A stretch of DNA of 64,000 bases from Silene latifolia. Lineage: Eukaryota > Streptophyta > Magnoliopsida > Caryophyllales > Caryophyllaceae. Below, piece after piece: positions 13,358 to 25,475 of this stretch; position 1 is the first letter of the stretch, and each line of letters begins with the position of its first letter. The notes under the pieces are model-generated. The model was not told the DNA's origin and searched no databases. It saw only the letters and a list, made by a program, of their open reading frames with translations. The stretch covers positions 24,988,152 to 25,052,151 of the forward strand of contig NC_133536.1 of the NCBI RefSeq assembly GCF_048544455.1. The letters run 5' to 3'. A program made the position numbers and the translations under genes.

Positions 13358-15531
13358 TTAGGTTATGGACAAGTTTTTTTCCTAGGAAATGTTTTGTTAT
13401 ATGTTATAGGAAAGTATGGAATATGAAGAAAATGGTGGAATGGTGTGGATTTTATGTAGTTGGTGATTTTAAAAAACAGATAATCTAATGTAATGATATG
13501 ATATCAGTTTGCTCTAACTTATATAGTGAGAGTAATACTTGTATTTTAGTTCAAAGCTCGTATCAATTCTTTATAATGTGATTTTCTAAAATGAGTGTCC
13601 ACTTTTAAGCTTAATTAAATAAGGTTTATTTAAAAAAAATCAATATTCGTTTTTTATAATGTGATTCCAAAAAAGTGAGAGTTTACTTTTTAAACTAATT
13701 AAATGAGGTTTATTTTCAAATTAAAAGCAGTTGGTATTGGAGATACTTGGTAAAAAAAATAGATAAATAGATAAAAATTCGGATTATATGGATAATAGAT
13801 CTAGTTAAGATTTAGTAGGAATTTTGATGAGACGTGACACGACACAACGGTTAAAATGGTTCATCTATCGGTCTCATTGATACGTTGACACGGCCTAAAA
13901 CGATTACTTTTGTGTTTTTTCTTTTTAAAATCTACTACGCCATATAATCTTCTTATACTTGTCTTTATATCTCTCCTTTAACTCTGAATTCTCATTCACA
14001 TTTTAATCTTATTTATTTGATATTCAAACTTTCAATAACTCTAATTTATATTTTGCCAAAATATTTACCATTTCTCATTATAATTATTTGTATTTTGAAA
14101 TAATGATTCAAACATTTTGCAATGCCATTGAATTATTTTTTTTATCAACGTTACACAACTTTTGATTTTTCAAATAGTAATTAAAAGCAAACACGAAGGT
14201 CGACATAAGTACATAACTATTGGCACAACTTAGGATATATCTAGTCATGAGACCGACATGCAGAATGCAAACACGATACAACACGACATAACACGATCTA
14301 GAAACTCCTCAAAACTGAACAGGACCCTCCTAAGGATTACTCTTGACATAAAAAACACAAGTAGAAACAAATGTAGGACTGACTACCCAATTCATTGAGT
14401 ACCATCCTTAAGGATGACTATCATAATCTAAGCTAGTACAAATATATTGCAAGTTGGAAGGAAGATATAATAGAGGAAGAAGAGATCACATGGAATACAG
14501 AGAGGCAGGCTAAACTCTAAAGGGTCGTAACAAAAACGGGTACACGTCCATTATCGTTATTTTCTCCGTATGTGGTATGTGGACACCTACGACACGTTCT
14601 ATAACTTCAAATATTCATTACTTGGTTACATTACCCCGTGAGTCATGACCCTTAGTTTTAATGACATTTGGCTAGATCATCTTGTACTGTTTCTGGTTGT
14701 GGGTTGTTAACTTTCTTTCTCGATTAAGGGTTTATACTTCTCAGATCATTTGTCTATTTTTAATTTTAGCCGAAAATCGAGGAAAGAGGATCGGAGTATA
14801 CTAATTATTGGATGATAAGGGAAAGATCGACCAGGTTACTTATCAACGATATTTTTAAAATAAAAAGGTAAATAATTGATTGAGACACTCTAAAATAAAA
14901 TAGATAAACAACTGATCAAGACGGTGAGTATAATCTACCGTCCGTACGGTTTTTTGAACGGTACTCGATCTCTATACTAGATTACGAGGGGATGGAGTTG
15001 TGGTTGAGTATTGTTTGCCAACCAAATAATTAAAATACTTGTAGTTGTTTGTAAATTATTGGCGTATATTATGTTGCATGCCTCCAGGCTCCATCCATGT
15101 GTTGGTATCCTTAATTTGTACTAAATGATGTCCCATGTGATTGAGTGACTAAGTGAGTGAGTGACTAAGCAAAGTTTTTGGTTGTAGGTTGGCAATATTG
15201 CTATGATAATTATCCAAACACAAACATGAGTAGCCCCTAATTTTTTTTTTTTTTTTTTTTTTTTTTTGCAAAATAAAACAATAACTTTATCGGTGAAATC
15301 AACAATCGGTTTAACTCTCTCAAGCATCCGCGTCTTAAAAACATCCGTAATTCCGTATTAACATTTACCTTACGAGTTTTGGTCATTATTCGATTGACAA
15401 AATTTGGATCTCGTTAAATTTATCCTTAATATTTCATTTAAACCTACATTGGGTCGCGTCAATGCATGTTCATAAACTTATATCATCATCGAGTCAAATA
15501 TGTATATATGAGTCTAAATGTTTAATACATA
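13358..15531. other. Gene-less intergenic stretch
   Basis: AT-rich. Short gacacgacac motifs near 13835 and acacgacataacacg near 14275 suggest a very decayed GC-motif MITE of the kind seen near 6 kb, but I could not define ends. A 27-base poly-T lies at 15241-15267. No gene is supported. Confidence 0.45.
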
Positions 15532-15622
15532 TTTCCTCTGGCTTTTAATTTTCTTCCCGTTTCTCTAATATATGTGAGGAGTATTATAGTGAAATGGGAA
15601 GAAAACAGCAAGCCGGAGGGAG
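15532..15622. mobile_element. Stowaway-like MITE
   Basis: A 91-bp element. Its right end (reverse complement CTCCCTCCGGCTTG) matches its left end (TTTCCTCTGGCTTT), and the inverted match extends about 33 bp per side (..ttttcttcccgtttc). TA lies on both sides, the Tc1/mariner target duplication. Confidence 0.7.
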
Positions 15623-17494
15623 TACATACATAATCGTATGTTATCTATCACTACACTCGCTATCTATATAAAAAATCTTGAGTAATGGGAAAGTAGAACT
15701 TAATAACACCAATTTAGAAATCACTTCCGCCTCAATTTCAAACTAAATCTTGTCTTGATTTTTAATAAAGCTACTACAAATGCATACTATTAATGCAAAT
15801 TGAAAAAAAAAACACCATAAATTAAGAAATGGCTCCAAATCAAATCTACACAAAGTGGTTCAAAACAAGTGAATCATCCATGTTATAGGATGATAAACTT
15901 GAGAAAATATACGAACCGAAATTAAACAAAATAAATTAGTAGGTGTTCCTCCAAAATAGATATATCCGTCTTAATAATATACGCTAAGTACACAACAAAA
16001 ATATTTTTGTTAATATCAATGTATATTCTTTTTGTCTTTTGTATATTTAATCCGTTTTAAAGTTAAGACTAATCAATGTCATATTATGGGGTATCCACAC
16101 CCACAAAGGCACATGGAGAGCATAGCAACTGGACCAATTACCAGAAATAGGCAGAGGCTCCTCTTAAATCAAACACGCACCCACACACACATGTAATCAC
16201 GTGTGCATTTTGGGGGGATTATATTTCACCGCAGTAACACACATGTTTTCACGTGCGCACTCATTTCTAACTACTATGCCTCTACTGTGTTTCATAGTTA
16301 CTGTTAAACTTGCTACTTTTTCATTGTTAATGTTGTTCTTGTCTTCTCTTAGGTTAACTTTCTACTTCTTCCTATGTTTTGTTTTCTCCGTCCTTTGTTT
16401 TTGTTATAACTTTAGTAATTAGTAGGGAGTATTTAATTAGGGTTTGATCAGTTCTTTGTCTGACATATCAGCTGAGATTTCATGGTCAAAGTATTTTGTC
16501 TAGTGTTGATCGGAAACATCCTATCGAGTACCGATTGCTGGACAATTCCTTTGGAGTAAGGAATACTGAATGCAATGTAATTGTCAAGAAACCAACTCAA
16601 CCAAAAAGTTTAAACTAATGGTGTTGAATTTTCATGTTCGGTATTATACTCCCTGAGTTTGAAGTGTGGATGCAATGCAGACCTCCTTTTACCTTGTGCT
16701 AAATATTTCCTTTTAGAAATGAGAGTGATAAGATTTGAACCCGTGACCTCTTAATTACACTGTCTCTGATACCGTTAAGAAACCATCTCAACCAAAAACA
16801 TAAACTGATTGTTTGAGTCCCATGATCGGTTGTACTCATTATGTTTGTCTTTTTCGATTTTTAAGTCCAAAATCGAACCTTACTAATCGCCCTAAGCCCC
16901 TAACCAACTTTTAATTCGCCCTAACCAACTTTTAATTCATGGTCAAAGTATTAACCCCTAGTCCCCTAGTCATATTCATATTTTCACATTGTTTGAATTA
17001 TAATTCACATGATTTGCACCTTTTCAAGATCACTTTTAGCTAAATGGAAGTTATGTCCTTTTTAATACCAATACAAAGTGCAATGATAATGTACAGTCAG
17101 TCGTGACTCGTGAGTAGTCCTATATTGTACTATGTAAGACTATTGTGGGGTTGTTTGGGTTAAAAATAAGTATAGTACTTTAAGGTAGTTAGAGGTCATA
17201 ACTATCCTCCTACATTTTGTAATCTACCCTAAATTGTAACGGTTCGAGTTATGATTGTAGATACGTAATCAATTATCTACTAATTTAGCACTCGGGAAAA
17301 AATAATATTGTTCTCAAATTTAAACACAGGAATATTCAAAGATAAATATATCAATAAAATGACAATTATACAATATCAACTAGAGTCTTTACAAGAGTAC
17401 TTGTGAATACTAAATTACAAACTAAGGGATAGATGGCTTACCTCCATGGATAGATAGATGGTTTCACCGTGCTAATCTTATCTAAGACTAAAAA
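15623..17494. other. Gene-less stretch with a repeated retroposon-like segment
   Basis: A segment beginning aagaaaccaactcaaccaaa (about 16588) recurs as aagaaaccatctcaaccaaa (about 16776). Between them gataagatttgaacccgtgac at about 16727 looks, on the reverse strand, like a pol III B box (GGGTTCAAATC), so a tRNA-like retroposon copy is possible. A 73-codon hydrophobic frame at 16201-16422 has no protein-like features. No gene is supported. Confidence 0.4.
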
Positions 17495-17524
17495 TCAAAT
17501 ATCCAAGGATAGACTATGTTGTAG

Positions 17525-17563
<39 letters not shown>

Positions 17564-17790
17564 GAGTTGTGTGTCGTTTGCTCGGGTAAATGCCTCTTTT
17601 TTATAGCCATCATTTACTGGCTTCTTCTTTGTAACTACTTCTTTAGTGGGGAGTGGTTGAATAACTGCTGATACTTCTTGAAACTGCACCCGAGCGCTTG
17701 ATGACTTCCCCTGGTCCAACGTTTATCTTTTGGGCTCTTGTTCTTCTTCTAAGTGGATCACCTCAACTAGGTCCAATTACTTATTCCTTA
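17495..17790 (-). pseudogene. Unidentified exon-like fragment
   Basis: On the minus strand, 17790-17495 encodes protein-like sequence in one frame: EVIHLEEEQEPKR, then DQGKSSSARVQFQEVSAVIQ, then PLPTKEVVTKKKPVNDGYKK. It ends in a poly-glutamine run from (CAA)13 at about 17522-17562. There is a stop between the first and second of these blocks. I recognise no family. It could be a captured gene or gag fragment, or a small unknown gene. Confidence 0.25.
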
Positions 17791-18137
17791 AATAACAAGT
17801 CTATGTACCCTTAAAATAAGAAATTTAGTACCTTAACTAAATTGAGCGCTAACAGGGGCATACCTATTATAGTTCTTGTGATTGTTTGTTATCGCTAAAT
17901 TAAGTGTGTTAACATATGTTAGGTTGTTATATGTCTTACAACGTTTTTATTTAAGTTTTTCAGAAGAATGTATTATCAGATGATGTTATATAATGCATAG
18001 CTGATAGACTAACCCTGGTTGATAGATCTGTTAAACGCGTGAGCCAGGTTGGTCCCGGGTCAGATCGAAATACGGGTTGCGTCGAGTTATACGGGTCACG
18101 GGTCGGGTTAGGGTCAGAATATAGGTAAAAAAAACTA

Positions 18138-18689
18138 GGGATATTCTACATGGTACCCCTCAACTTTTCGACTTTCTACGTGGTACCCCTACACTTTTTA
18201 AAATATACATGGTACCCCTAATTGTTGTCATTATCACTAAGTGTACCCCTAAACTTTATTTTCTGTCAATTAAACTCAGTTTTAGGCGTTAAGTGATTAC
18301 TTAGACGCGTAACCAAGCTTGTCATTTATCATCCCATGACATAAGGACTCTATTAGGCTCAATATCCATCTTTGGACGTGATAATTTGGCATGGGATCAA
18401 TAAATTTTCCGTCAAAATTTTTTTAGCCCCTATATATCAATAAATATTAGGATCGAGATGGATATTGAGCCTAATAGAGTCCATATGTCATGGGATAATA
18501 AATGATAAGCTTGGTTACGCGTCCAAGTCATCACTTAACGCCTAAAACTGAGTTTAATTGACGGAAAATAAAGTTTAGGGGTGCACTTAGTGATAATGAC
18601 AACAATTAGGGGTACCATGTATGTTTTGAAAAATGTAGGGGTACCACGTAGAAAGTCAAAAAGTTGAGGGGTACCATGTAGAATATCCC
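18138..18689. mobile_element. Foldback Mutator-like MITE with 9-bp target duplication
   Basis: A 552-bp element whose left ~230 bp is the inverted copy of its right ~230 bp. Ends are GGGATATTCTACATGGTACC / its complement; motifs such as ggtacccct and the segment from cctaaaactgagtttaattg onward recur in both arms. It is flanked by perfect 9-bp direct repeats AAAAAACTA (18129-18137 and 18690-18698). Long terminal inverted repeats plus a 9-bp duplication are the hallmark of Mutator-like elements. It is non-coding. The central unpaired segment is about 18370-18450. Confidence 0.85.
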
Positions 18690-18698
18690 AAAAAACTA

Positions 18699-19597
18699 TT
18701 TCTAACGCCTTATTTTTACTATTTTTAAAATTTAAAAAATATTTTTTAGAAAATGAAATTTAAAATTAATATTGTAATCACATTTTGTGTTTACATTAAT
18801 TATATTGACATAATTATAAAAATAACATTATTTTAACAATTAATTTATTATTAAATGTTATGAAAATGATGTAAAATTTATTTTTAATGGTGTTTGAAAT
18901 TTTAAATACTAAAAATACTATTTTTTTAACCATTATTTCAAATATAATATATAAATATTAATATTTTAATAAAATTCTTGATTTATCTTTGATCCAACTG
19001 ACCCAATGTTCTGGTCGAGTATCCACCTATATTAAAGGCTTATTTTGGGTTCGGGTCGAACAGATCACGGGTCAAACTTTTCTGATCATGACTCTGGAAA
19101 AACGGTCGGATCGGGACAAAATTTGGCAGGTCCACTGGTCGACCATCCGAAAATGGTTTGGGCAACCTTTTCCCGGGGGTTCGGGCATTGGCCTTGAGTT
19201 TGGAAAAGCCTACATGGGCTTGGATTAAATGCAGAGTATTTGACTTGGTTAGCCCAATAAAGTTCTGTTTTCGATCTAGTCAAGATCTAAATAATGATCT
19301 ACTAAATTACAAGATATATGCAACTCAGGTGAACATATAAAGCTTGTAATTACATTTCAAGAGCTAAAATTTGAAATCATATGCTTCATTTACTATATAA
19401 GCTGGAATTATAAATGTCATCCAGCATGGTAATTATTACATACTCATATATGTAACTGGTATTACACTCTCAGCAAACTGTTGCAATCTAGTCGAAACTT
19501 GTACACCCGTACTCAAATCTGAGTGAAATGTAAACTCAAGCCATTAATTTTCCTGGTTGCACTTGTTTTCGTTACATGTAATACTTTGGTAGGGCAA
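18699..19597. other. Gene-less stretch, GGGTCG-motif region, and NAT4-like 3' flank
   Basis: AT-rich to about 19000. Sequence at 19030-19110 dense in cgggtc/gggtcga resembles the segment just left of the foldback MITE (18040-18120), so the MITE may have landed in an older motif-rich element. From about 19400 the sequence is probably the 3' untranslated region of the minus-strand transporter gene. Confidence 0.4.
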
Positions 19598-22500
19598 CTA
19601 GAGTGACGGGAAATATCGGTTAAGGCCCCATGGAAGGGCGTAAAACTCTCGGCTCCTAGTGTCTCCCTCGAACACTCTAAACTTCTTCCACCAATGCCTT
19701 CCACTGTCTCTCCTTGTCGCTGTGTGGCTACGATGGAGTGTCAGGTCCAGGAATAATGCAATAATCCCACCCACTGTGGCCGCTGAGGCGAAGATCACTT
19801 GCACCATGCTGTTGAACTGATAATTCATTAACAGTAACATTAGTTTTTGGAAATGGAAATATCTTGCAGGACAACATGTTGCATGACTGACAAACTGTAA
19901 TGAAACTGACAGAAAATGGAAGAAGACATACTGCCATGGAACGGGTAAAGATAGGCGTTCGGCCCTCAACCAAGAGAAAGTCATAGAAGTACTGAGGCAC
20001 AGAAAGCCCCAGGTAAAGTGAGAATCCCAGTATGAACTTTGTTCTGAAGCTGTTTAGGCTGCAGAACTGCAGAAATCCTAGCCCTGCAGATACTGTATAT
20101 AACAGCATAAATGACAGTGTCAAACAACGCGATCATAAGAACACACCAAAATTGATTAGCAAGACGCACCTACTAGTATATTATCGATACCTACCCACAT
20201 AAGCATAGAGTACACAGTTGATTGCTGCGAAGATGGGGATCGGGATTGATGCTAGTAGCGCCCCAAATTTTCCTGATCGAAAGAAATGAACCCGTTACTA
20301 GAGTCGTGCCAGTAAGCCAAGAAATTAAACACTATTTTGAGTATTAAGCAAGAATATGTTGCTGTGAAATCGTTGTAGAAACTGACCGAGAACTGAAAAG
20401 AACAGCATGAAAATTGCAGCAATTTGAGCAACTCTACGGCTTCCGACTTGGTTAAGTCCCAATAGTCCTGCATTCTCACTATGAAGAAATCCCATTGTGA
20501 ATAAAAAAATAATCATGTGTTGGAAGTTGAAATATTTGCTAAATGTGCGTGAAGGGACTGTAGAATATTACACTGATGCAGTCGCACCACAGACCGAACC
20601 AAATGCTCCATTCAAGAAATTTCCAATGCCCTACAATCAAAAGTGAGATGAAGGTGTCGAGTTAGAAAGTCTGCAAGTGATATGGTAACCTCAAGGAATC
20701 GTATAGGTGCAAGATGATGACTTACAATCCAGGTAACCCCACGGCTGACAACAGAAGGCGGTACTGGTGTGGCACTGCTATATCTTGCAGCTGCTATAAA
20801 TGAGCCTGTGGACTATATAATGAAGAAACAAATGTAACTCAGATGCATTTGCAAGTGTCAGACATGACTATTTTCGTGTCAAGGGGTCAACAGTCAGCCA
20901 AAGTGAAGTGTTGAAGTAACATAAGAATTAAATAAATGTGGTATGGAACAGACCTCAACAAGGGAAACAAATGTGGCAGCCATCATCGCGAACCCATTTG
21001 CTACATTCAATGTAGGCCGTCCCCATTGAAATGGATAAGGGAACCGTATCCTGCATATCATGGTCATAGGCATGAGTAAAGTTCATGAAGGATTACGTTC
21101 AATTCGACAACTAAATGCATGGACTCACCAGGAAGCAGCACCTATGAGACCAGTGCGGTCAGTGCGACAGTAAAATTGAGTTTTCGGGGAGCTATTCTTA
21201 AAAGCTCCAGCTGCTGTTAGGATTGCAGCAAATGCCCAGATAAGCCCTATCGTAGCTAACACTCCGTATCTGCGACCAAGGACTTGTAACGGCTTCAGCA
21301 GACTACCAAAATACTGCAACAATGTACTTCACAAATTAGTAAAACTGCCTGTCATTGTGTATCCACAAACCTCCGAGGGAGCAGATGTCGGCTTTCTTTT
21401 CTAGTAAAGTCATTGAGCGTGTTACACACTTACCTGGGTTAAAAACACTATAACGACTAGAGCCGGGAGTCCAATTGCAGTACATTTAGCGAGCTAGCAT
21501 ATGAACAGATAAAAAAAAACATTAGAAATCAGCTTTCTGGAACACAGTTTTCATGTTTTATTGAAGGGATGTATGCATACCTGAGGGAAACCAAATTGTA
21601 ATAGGCCAAGTCCAGTAAGAGTGACCAGGGGAATAGCGGCGAGAGGGCTTAAGAATCTGCACAAACAAACCTTCTGGAGTAATTTTGATTTTAAGCATTA
21701 GAAATAACATATGATCACTTGGCCACTGCAGCCCTCGAAGGGGTGGCTTACATGGTCCATGTGGTGGTGCGGGAATGCATAGGCCCGGGGGATTCAACCC
21801 CCTCGTCATCAAAAAAAAAAAAAAAAAAAAGTTAGGTGCTGATGTCAATTTGATACTTCCATACCTTACAACAATCCTCCATAATCCCAAAACCCCAACA
21901 ATGACCGGAAATATGGACGCAAACATTATTGCCCCTTGGATCGCTTTCATTGTTTCCCTGAACCTCTGTAATGCAACCAACATTGTAACCACAAGTAAAA
22001 TTTTCAGTCATGCAAAAAGCAAACGCAACCAGTACGCCAAGATCTCATTCATGTAAGGTAACTACGGCCTAGAGTAAACGGGCTAATATTTAGAAGAACA
22101 CGAACCTCATAAGGGTCAATGATGTAGCCGAAGTGGTTAGTATAAATGATGGAGATGGCTGGAATGATAAATGCATATGAACCTCCGACCACTATTGATG
22201 TCCTACACCCGAACAAAGTCTGACATAACGTATTCAAACCCGAAACAAATAGCAAACTCTGTATCACTCTAGCCTTTTCAACCTGTCAAATGTACGTCAA
22301 GATACATACATTAGAAACATTACATTAATATGAGACCGTCTCATAGGACACTAACATAAAGTTAGAAACAATTCTCACCGGTCCACCTCCCATAAGAGGA
22401 ACAAGTATGGTCGGTATCATAACTGTAGTCCCAAGCATTACTATAAAATGCTGAAATCCGAGAATGATTGATTCATCTGCAATAATTGTCCAATGCTAAG

Positions 22501-22706
22501 ATCAACTCGAAAACTTACTCAATTTGTCTCATAGTCTGCATGTCAGACGGTCTCACGTACGAAACTAACTATTTACAACATTAAAAGAGAAAACAAAATA
22601 AGAACATACGCCAAGGAGGATTGCTAGTAAGGCAAAAATCGACACCAGGGAGTTGCTCCTTAATTGGAAATGGTCCGAAATCATCACCTCCTTTAATCGC
22701 GGCCAT
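19598..22706 (-). CDS. NAT4: Nucleobase-ascorbate transporter, NAT4-like
   Basis: Fourteen exons on the minus strand: 22706-22610, 22476-22379, 22282-22106, 21965-21865, 21656-21581, 21493-21434, 21313-21129, 21050-20954, 20812-20726, 20630-20572, 20478-20387, 20272-20195, 20092-19932 and 19816-19598. All introns are GT/AG. The phases join into 529 codons (528 residues), the family's normal size. The start MAAIKGGDDFGPFPIKEQLP, the cores GFQHFIVMLGTTVMIPTI, SLVESTGSFIAAARYSSAT and CSLNSFRTKFILGFSLYLGL, and the end GRHWWKKFRVFE..EFYALPWGLNRYFPSL follow Arabidopsis NAT4 as I remember it. NAT proteins are 12-14-helix membrane symporters for purines, uracil or related solutes. The signature [Q/E/P]-N-x-G-x4-T-[R/K/G] here reads ENAGLLGLNQ (residues 347-356): the Thr and the basic or Gly position are replaced by Asn and Gln. 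Introns 1-13 are short; intron 4 holds a SINE-like insert. Confidence 0.96.
21690..21830 (+). mobile_element. SINE-like insert in NAT4-like intron 4
   Basis: An A-box-like TGGCTTACATGG (about 21742) is followed at about 21788 by GGGATTCAACCCC, close to a pol III B box, then by a run of about 20 A at 21811-21830. This order and the A tail fit a tRNA-type SINE on the plus strand, antisense to the gene. I did not find a convincing target-site duplication, so the left end is approximate. Confidence 0.5.
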
Positions 22707-24166
22707 GTTTAACCCGTTTTCCTACCTTAACAAGTACATACAAAAGAGCAACTACACAATAACACACACTTGGCTTAGTAGCCTACTTAATGAAAAAACA
22801 TTCAAGATAAAACAAGAAAATGTCGATGTCATATAAAGATGTTTATGTCACATAATCATCAAGTGATACAACTAACATAAACTAAACATTTTGTTGGGTT
22901 TTAATTACAATTTTCAAAAAGACAAAAAAAAATTCAACAAAATTTGTTAAGACTAATAAGAAATGAAGGTAGAAATGGAGGGTGTGACTAACATTTGAGT
23001 AAATAAGATTAAAGTGGTTGGAAGTAGCTCGCCTTATTCTTAACAAATTAGTAACAATAACAATCCAGCAAGAAAACACACTCATATAGTAATGTTGTAT
23101 ACTTGTATGCTTATTCAGTAACGTAACCAAGTGGGTTTTAGGTCGTAATTGTTCATTTCTTAACTCTTTTTTCTTCAAATGATCGTCCCGTGTCGAACTT
23201 CAAACTTACGGTTGTTGGAGTAAGAGAGCTTTAATTTTGTCACTTGAATTACTCCATAACTCTTATTAATGACAAGTTGACCAAACTGAGTGCAAAGGAG
23301 CAAGTTACCCAATAAAATAGGTAAATAAATGATCGCGAAGAGGGTATTTTTTTCTTGGTGTAGACCATCCGTTTTAGTCCGAATTCGAGTCAGATAGGAC
23401 CATCAGGACAGTAAAACTCTCACTCGTGAGTTTTAACACTAATACATTCACAGGACTCGAACACAAAACTTCTGATTAAGATGGGTTGATCTCATGGGTC
23501 CCACCAAGATAAACAAGTTTGTTTGACCCACTTTTTCCTCGTACGTGTGATACTTTTTGTGGGGCCTACTTTTAGTGTTTGCCGTTTTAGGTTGCCATAT
23601 GGCTATATGAGTGATATGATATGTAGACTAATAAAATTGTAGATCAAATTAAATTTGATTCCTAAGGGATTGTCACGTTATTTTGCATTTTGGGATGAAT
23701 TTGATCGTTACTTTTTTTGAAATTCATAGAAGTTAGTTTTGACTTTGTTATGAATGTTTTTTTTTTTTTTGAAGCAGACTTTGTTATGAATGTTGATTTG
23801 ATGTTGAATTCTTTCTTTTGGGAGGAAATAAATAAATGGATTTTTTTAATATACGAGTGTTTAATAACCCGTATTAATCATTTATGATATGAGTGTCGGG
23901 TTCGCAATGTAAACTTTCTCAAGGAAATTAAGGGGAGATATATTCGAATAGAAAGGATATATGGAATTGAGAAAGTACATTATTACGGAGTATATTCATA
24001 TAAAAGTGTTGAGGATTTATCGCAAATCAGATATAATTGGCAAGAGAAACAATTATAAAACAACTAGGGACAAAGCTAAGGTAGGACTAGATTTCGAATT
24101 TACTACAGAACCACCGGTTATATTGTTTTATATACTAGCTGTGTAGCTAAATTTTGTGCTCCAGTA
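22707..24166. other. NAT4-like promoter region and gene-less flank
   Basis: The first several hundred bases must hold the promoter and 5' leader of the minus-strand transporter gene; no TATA box stands out. The remainder is AT-rich with a poly-T at about 23759-23770. No gene is supported. Confidence 0.45.
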
Positions 24167-24238
24167 CTCCCTCCGTTCCATCGAAAAATTAATAGTTATC
24201 TATTTTCATTTTTGACAACACTAATCGGAACGGAGGGA
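24167..24238. mobile_element. Short Stowaway MITE
   Basis: A 72-bp element with perfect 12-13-bp inverted ends CTCCCTCCGTTCC ... GGAACGGAGGGA, preceded by TA (24165-24166) and followed by TTA. These are canonical Stowaway ends of the Tc1/mariner superfamily. It is very short and non-coding. Confidence 0.8.
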
Positions 24239-25122
24239 TTATGTAGGTTATCAATAATTGATTAATTAGTTGATAACCAACTCTTTTATGGGCTTAAATA
24301 TAGATAGTTGATAGTTCGATTACTATCTTCAGTCTTCACATGTACTATAATACAAGCCCAATAATTTTTTAAGACCTCATCTGACGTCCTCGCGTGAGAC
24401 GTCCATATCCATGTTAGGTTTGTTAGCTTCTAGTTGCAGGCCTGCACTAAAACCTACTACTATTCAAAAGAAACAAATGGGCATATGACTGACTAGACCG
24501 GGCAAGCTTGACCCAATTTGACAAACCCGACTTGACTGAGAAAACGACCCGATTGAACCTGGAAATTTAGCAACCCAAATCGACCCGACACCCAATATGA
24601 CCCGATGATCAGTGACCCTAAACCCGAAGCCGATAAAAACCTGACCGAAAAACATTGGTAATCCGACAACTATTAAGCTTAATATTAATCAAAATGAAAG
24701 CGATTTAGTTTTTATCTTGGTGTGTTTGACTTAAAAACAAAGTAACTAAACCAAAATAATGGTTGAAAACTAGATCTAGGGTTACAGAATTAAAGTAATG
24801 TCATAAAGTAACTAAACCCGATAAGAGCCGACCCGATTCCGACAAACAATTGACCCGTAATGACCTGACCCGATAATGACCCGACTTGAAAGAGTATATC
24901 CGTATAACCCGAATCTGATACAACCTGACCCGACTTGACTCGATCCCCTTGAAATTTAAGCCAATTTTAACAAAACTAGCTTTTTCTTTTTAAATTGTTC
25001 CTTCAAAAATAATTCTACACTAGCCAAGCATACTTTAGTTTTCAACAATAATACAGATACAGGTATAATTATATCACAAAATCTCTACGTGTGAGTTATG
25101 AGGTTCATTGAATGATAACTAT
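24239..25122. other. Gene-less stretch with GACCCGA-rich segment
   Basis: Between about 24490 and 24950 short motifs gacccga/acccgac recur more than ten times around an AT-rich core, like the GC-motif MITEs further left but without definable inverted ends. No gene is supported. The last five bases (aacta, 25118-25122) are the target duplication of the following LTR element. Confidence 0.4.
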
Positions 25123-25322
25123 GTTAAAGATTATTATTGAGAGTGAAAGTTGTGTAATTTCTCATTCATCGAGTACGGTATTTATACAAGGTAATACGGT
25201 GTGTATACATTAAATGCACCAAAGACATTTGCCATATTTACTGTAGTAAATGTAGACTTCTAGGAGGACGGTGGAGTAAATCTCGGAGGTGAGATTTTCA
25301 CCTTGACTTTGTGTTTACAACA
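25123..25322 (-). repeat. 3' LTR of the minus-strand copia element
   Basis: 200 bp, TGTTAAAGATT...TTTACAACA; matches 32281-32445 plus 33945-33994. Confidence 0.9.
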
Positions 25323-25475
25323 CTCCCCCTTGGAAATTTCACCTTATAATTACTTGGATTGTACTATATGCTTTGAAGGATACTACCTCATTAAAAACCT
25401 TGTCAGTAAAAACCCAATGGGATAAAACCTGACTAAGGGAAAAAGAGTGTAGTGCATATAGTACTCCCCCTGAAT

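Noticed and set aside
16201-16422. A 73-codon hydrophobic frame
   Set aside because: T-rich sequence yields Phe/Leu; no supporting splice, homology or promoter signals.
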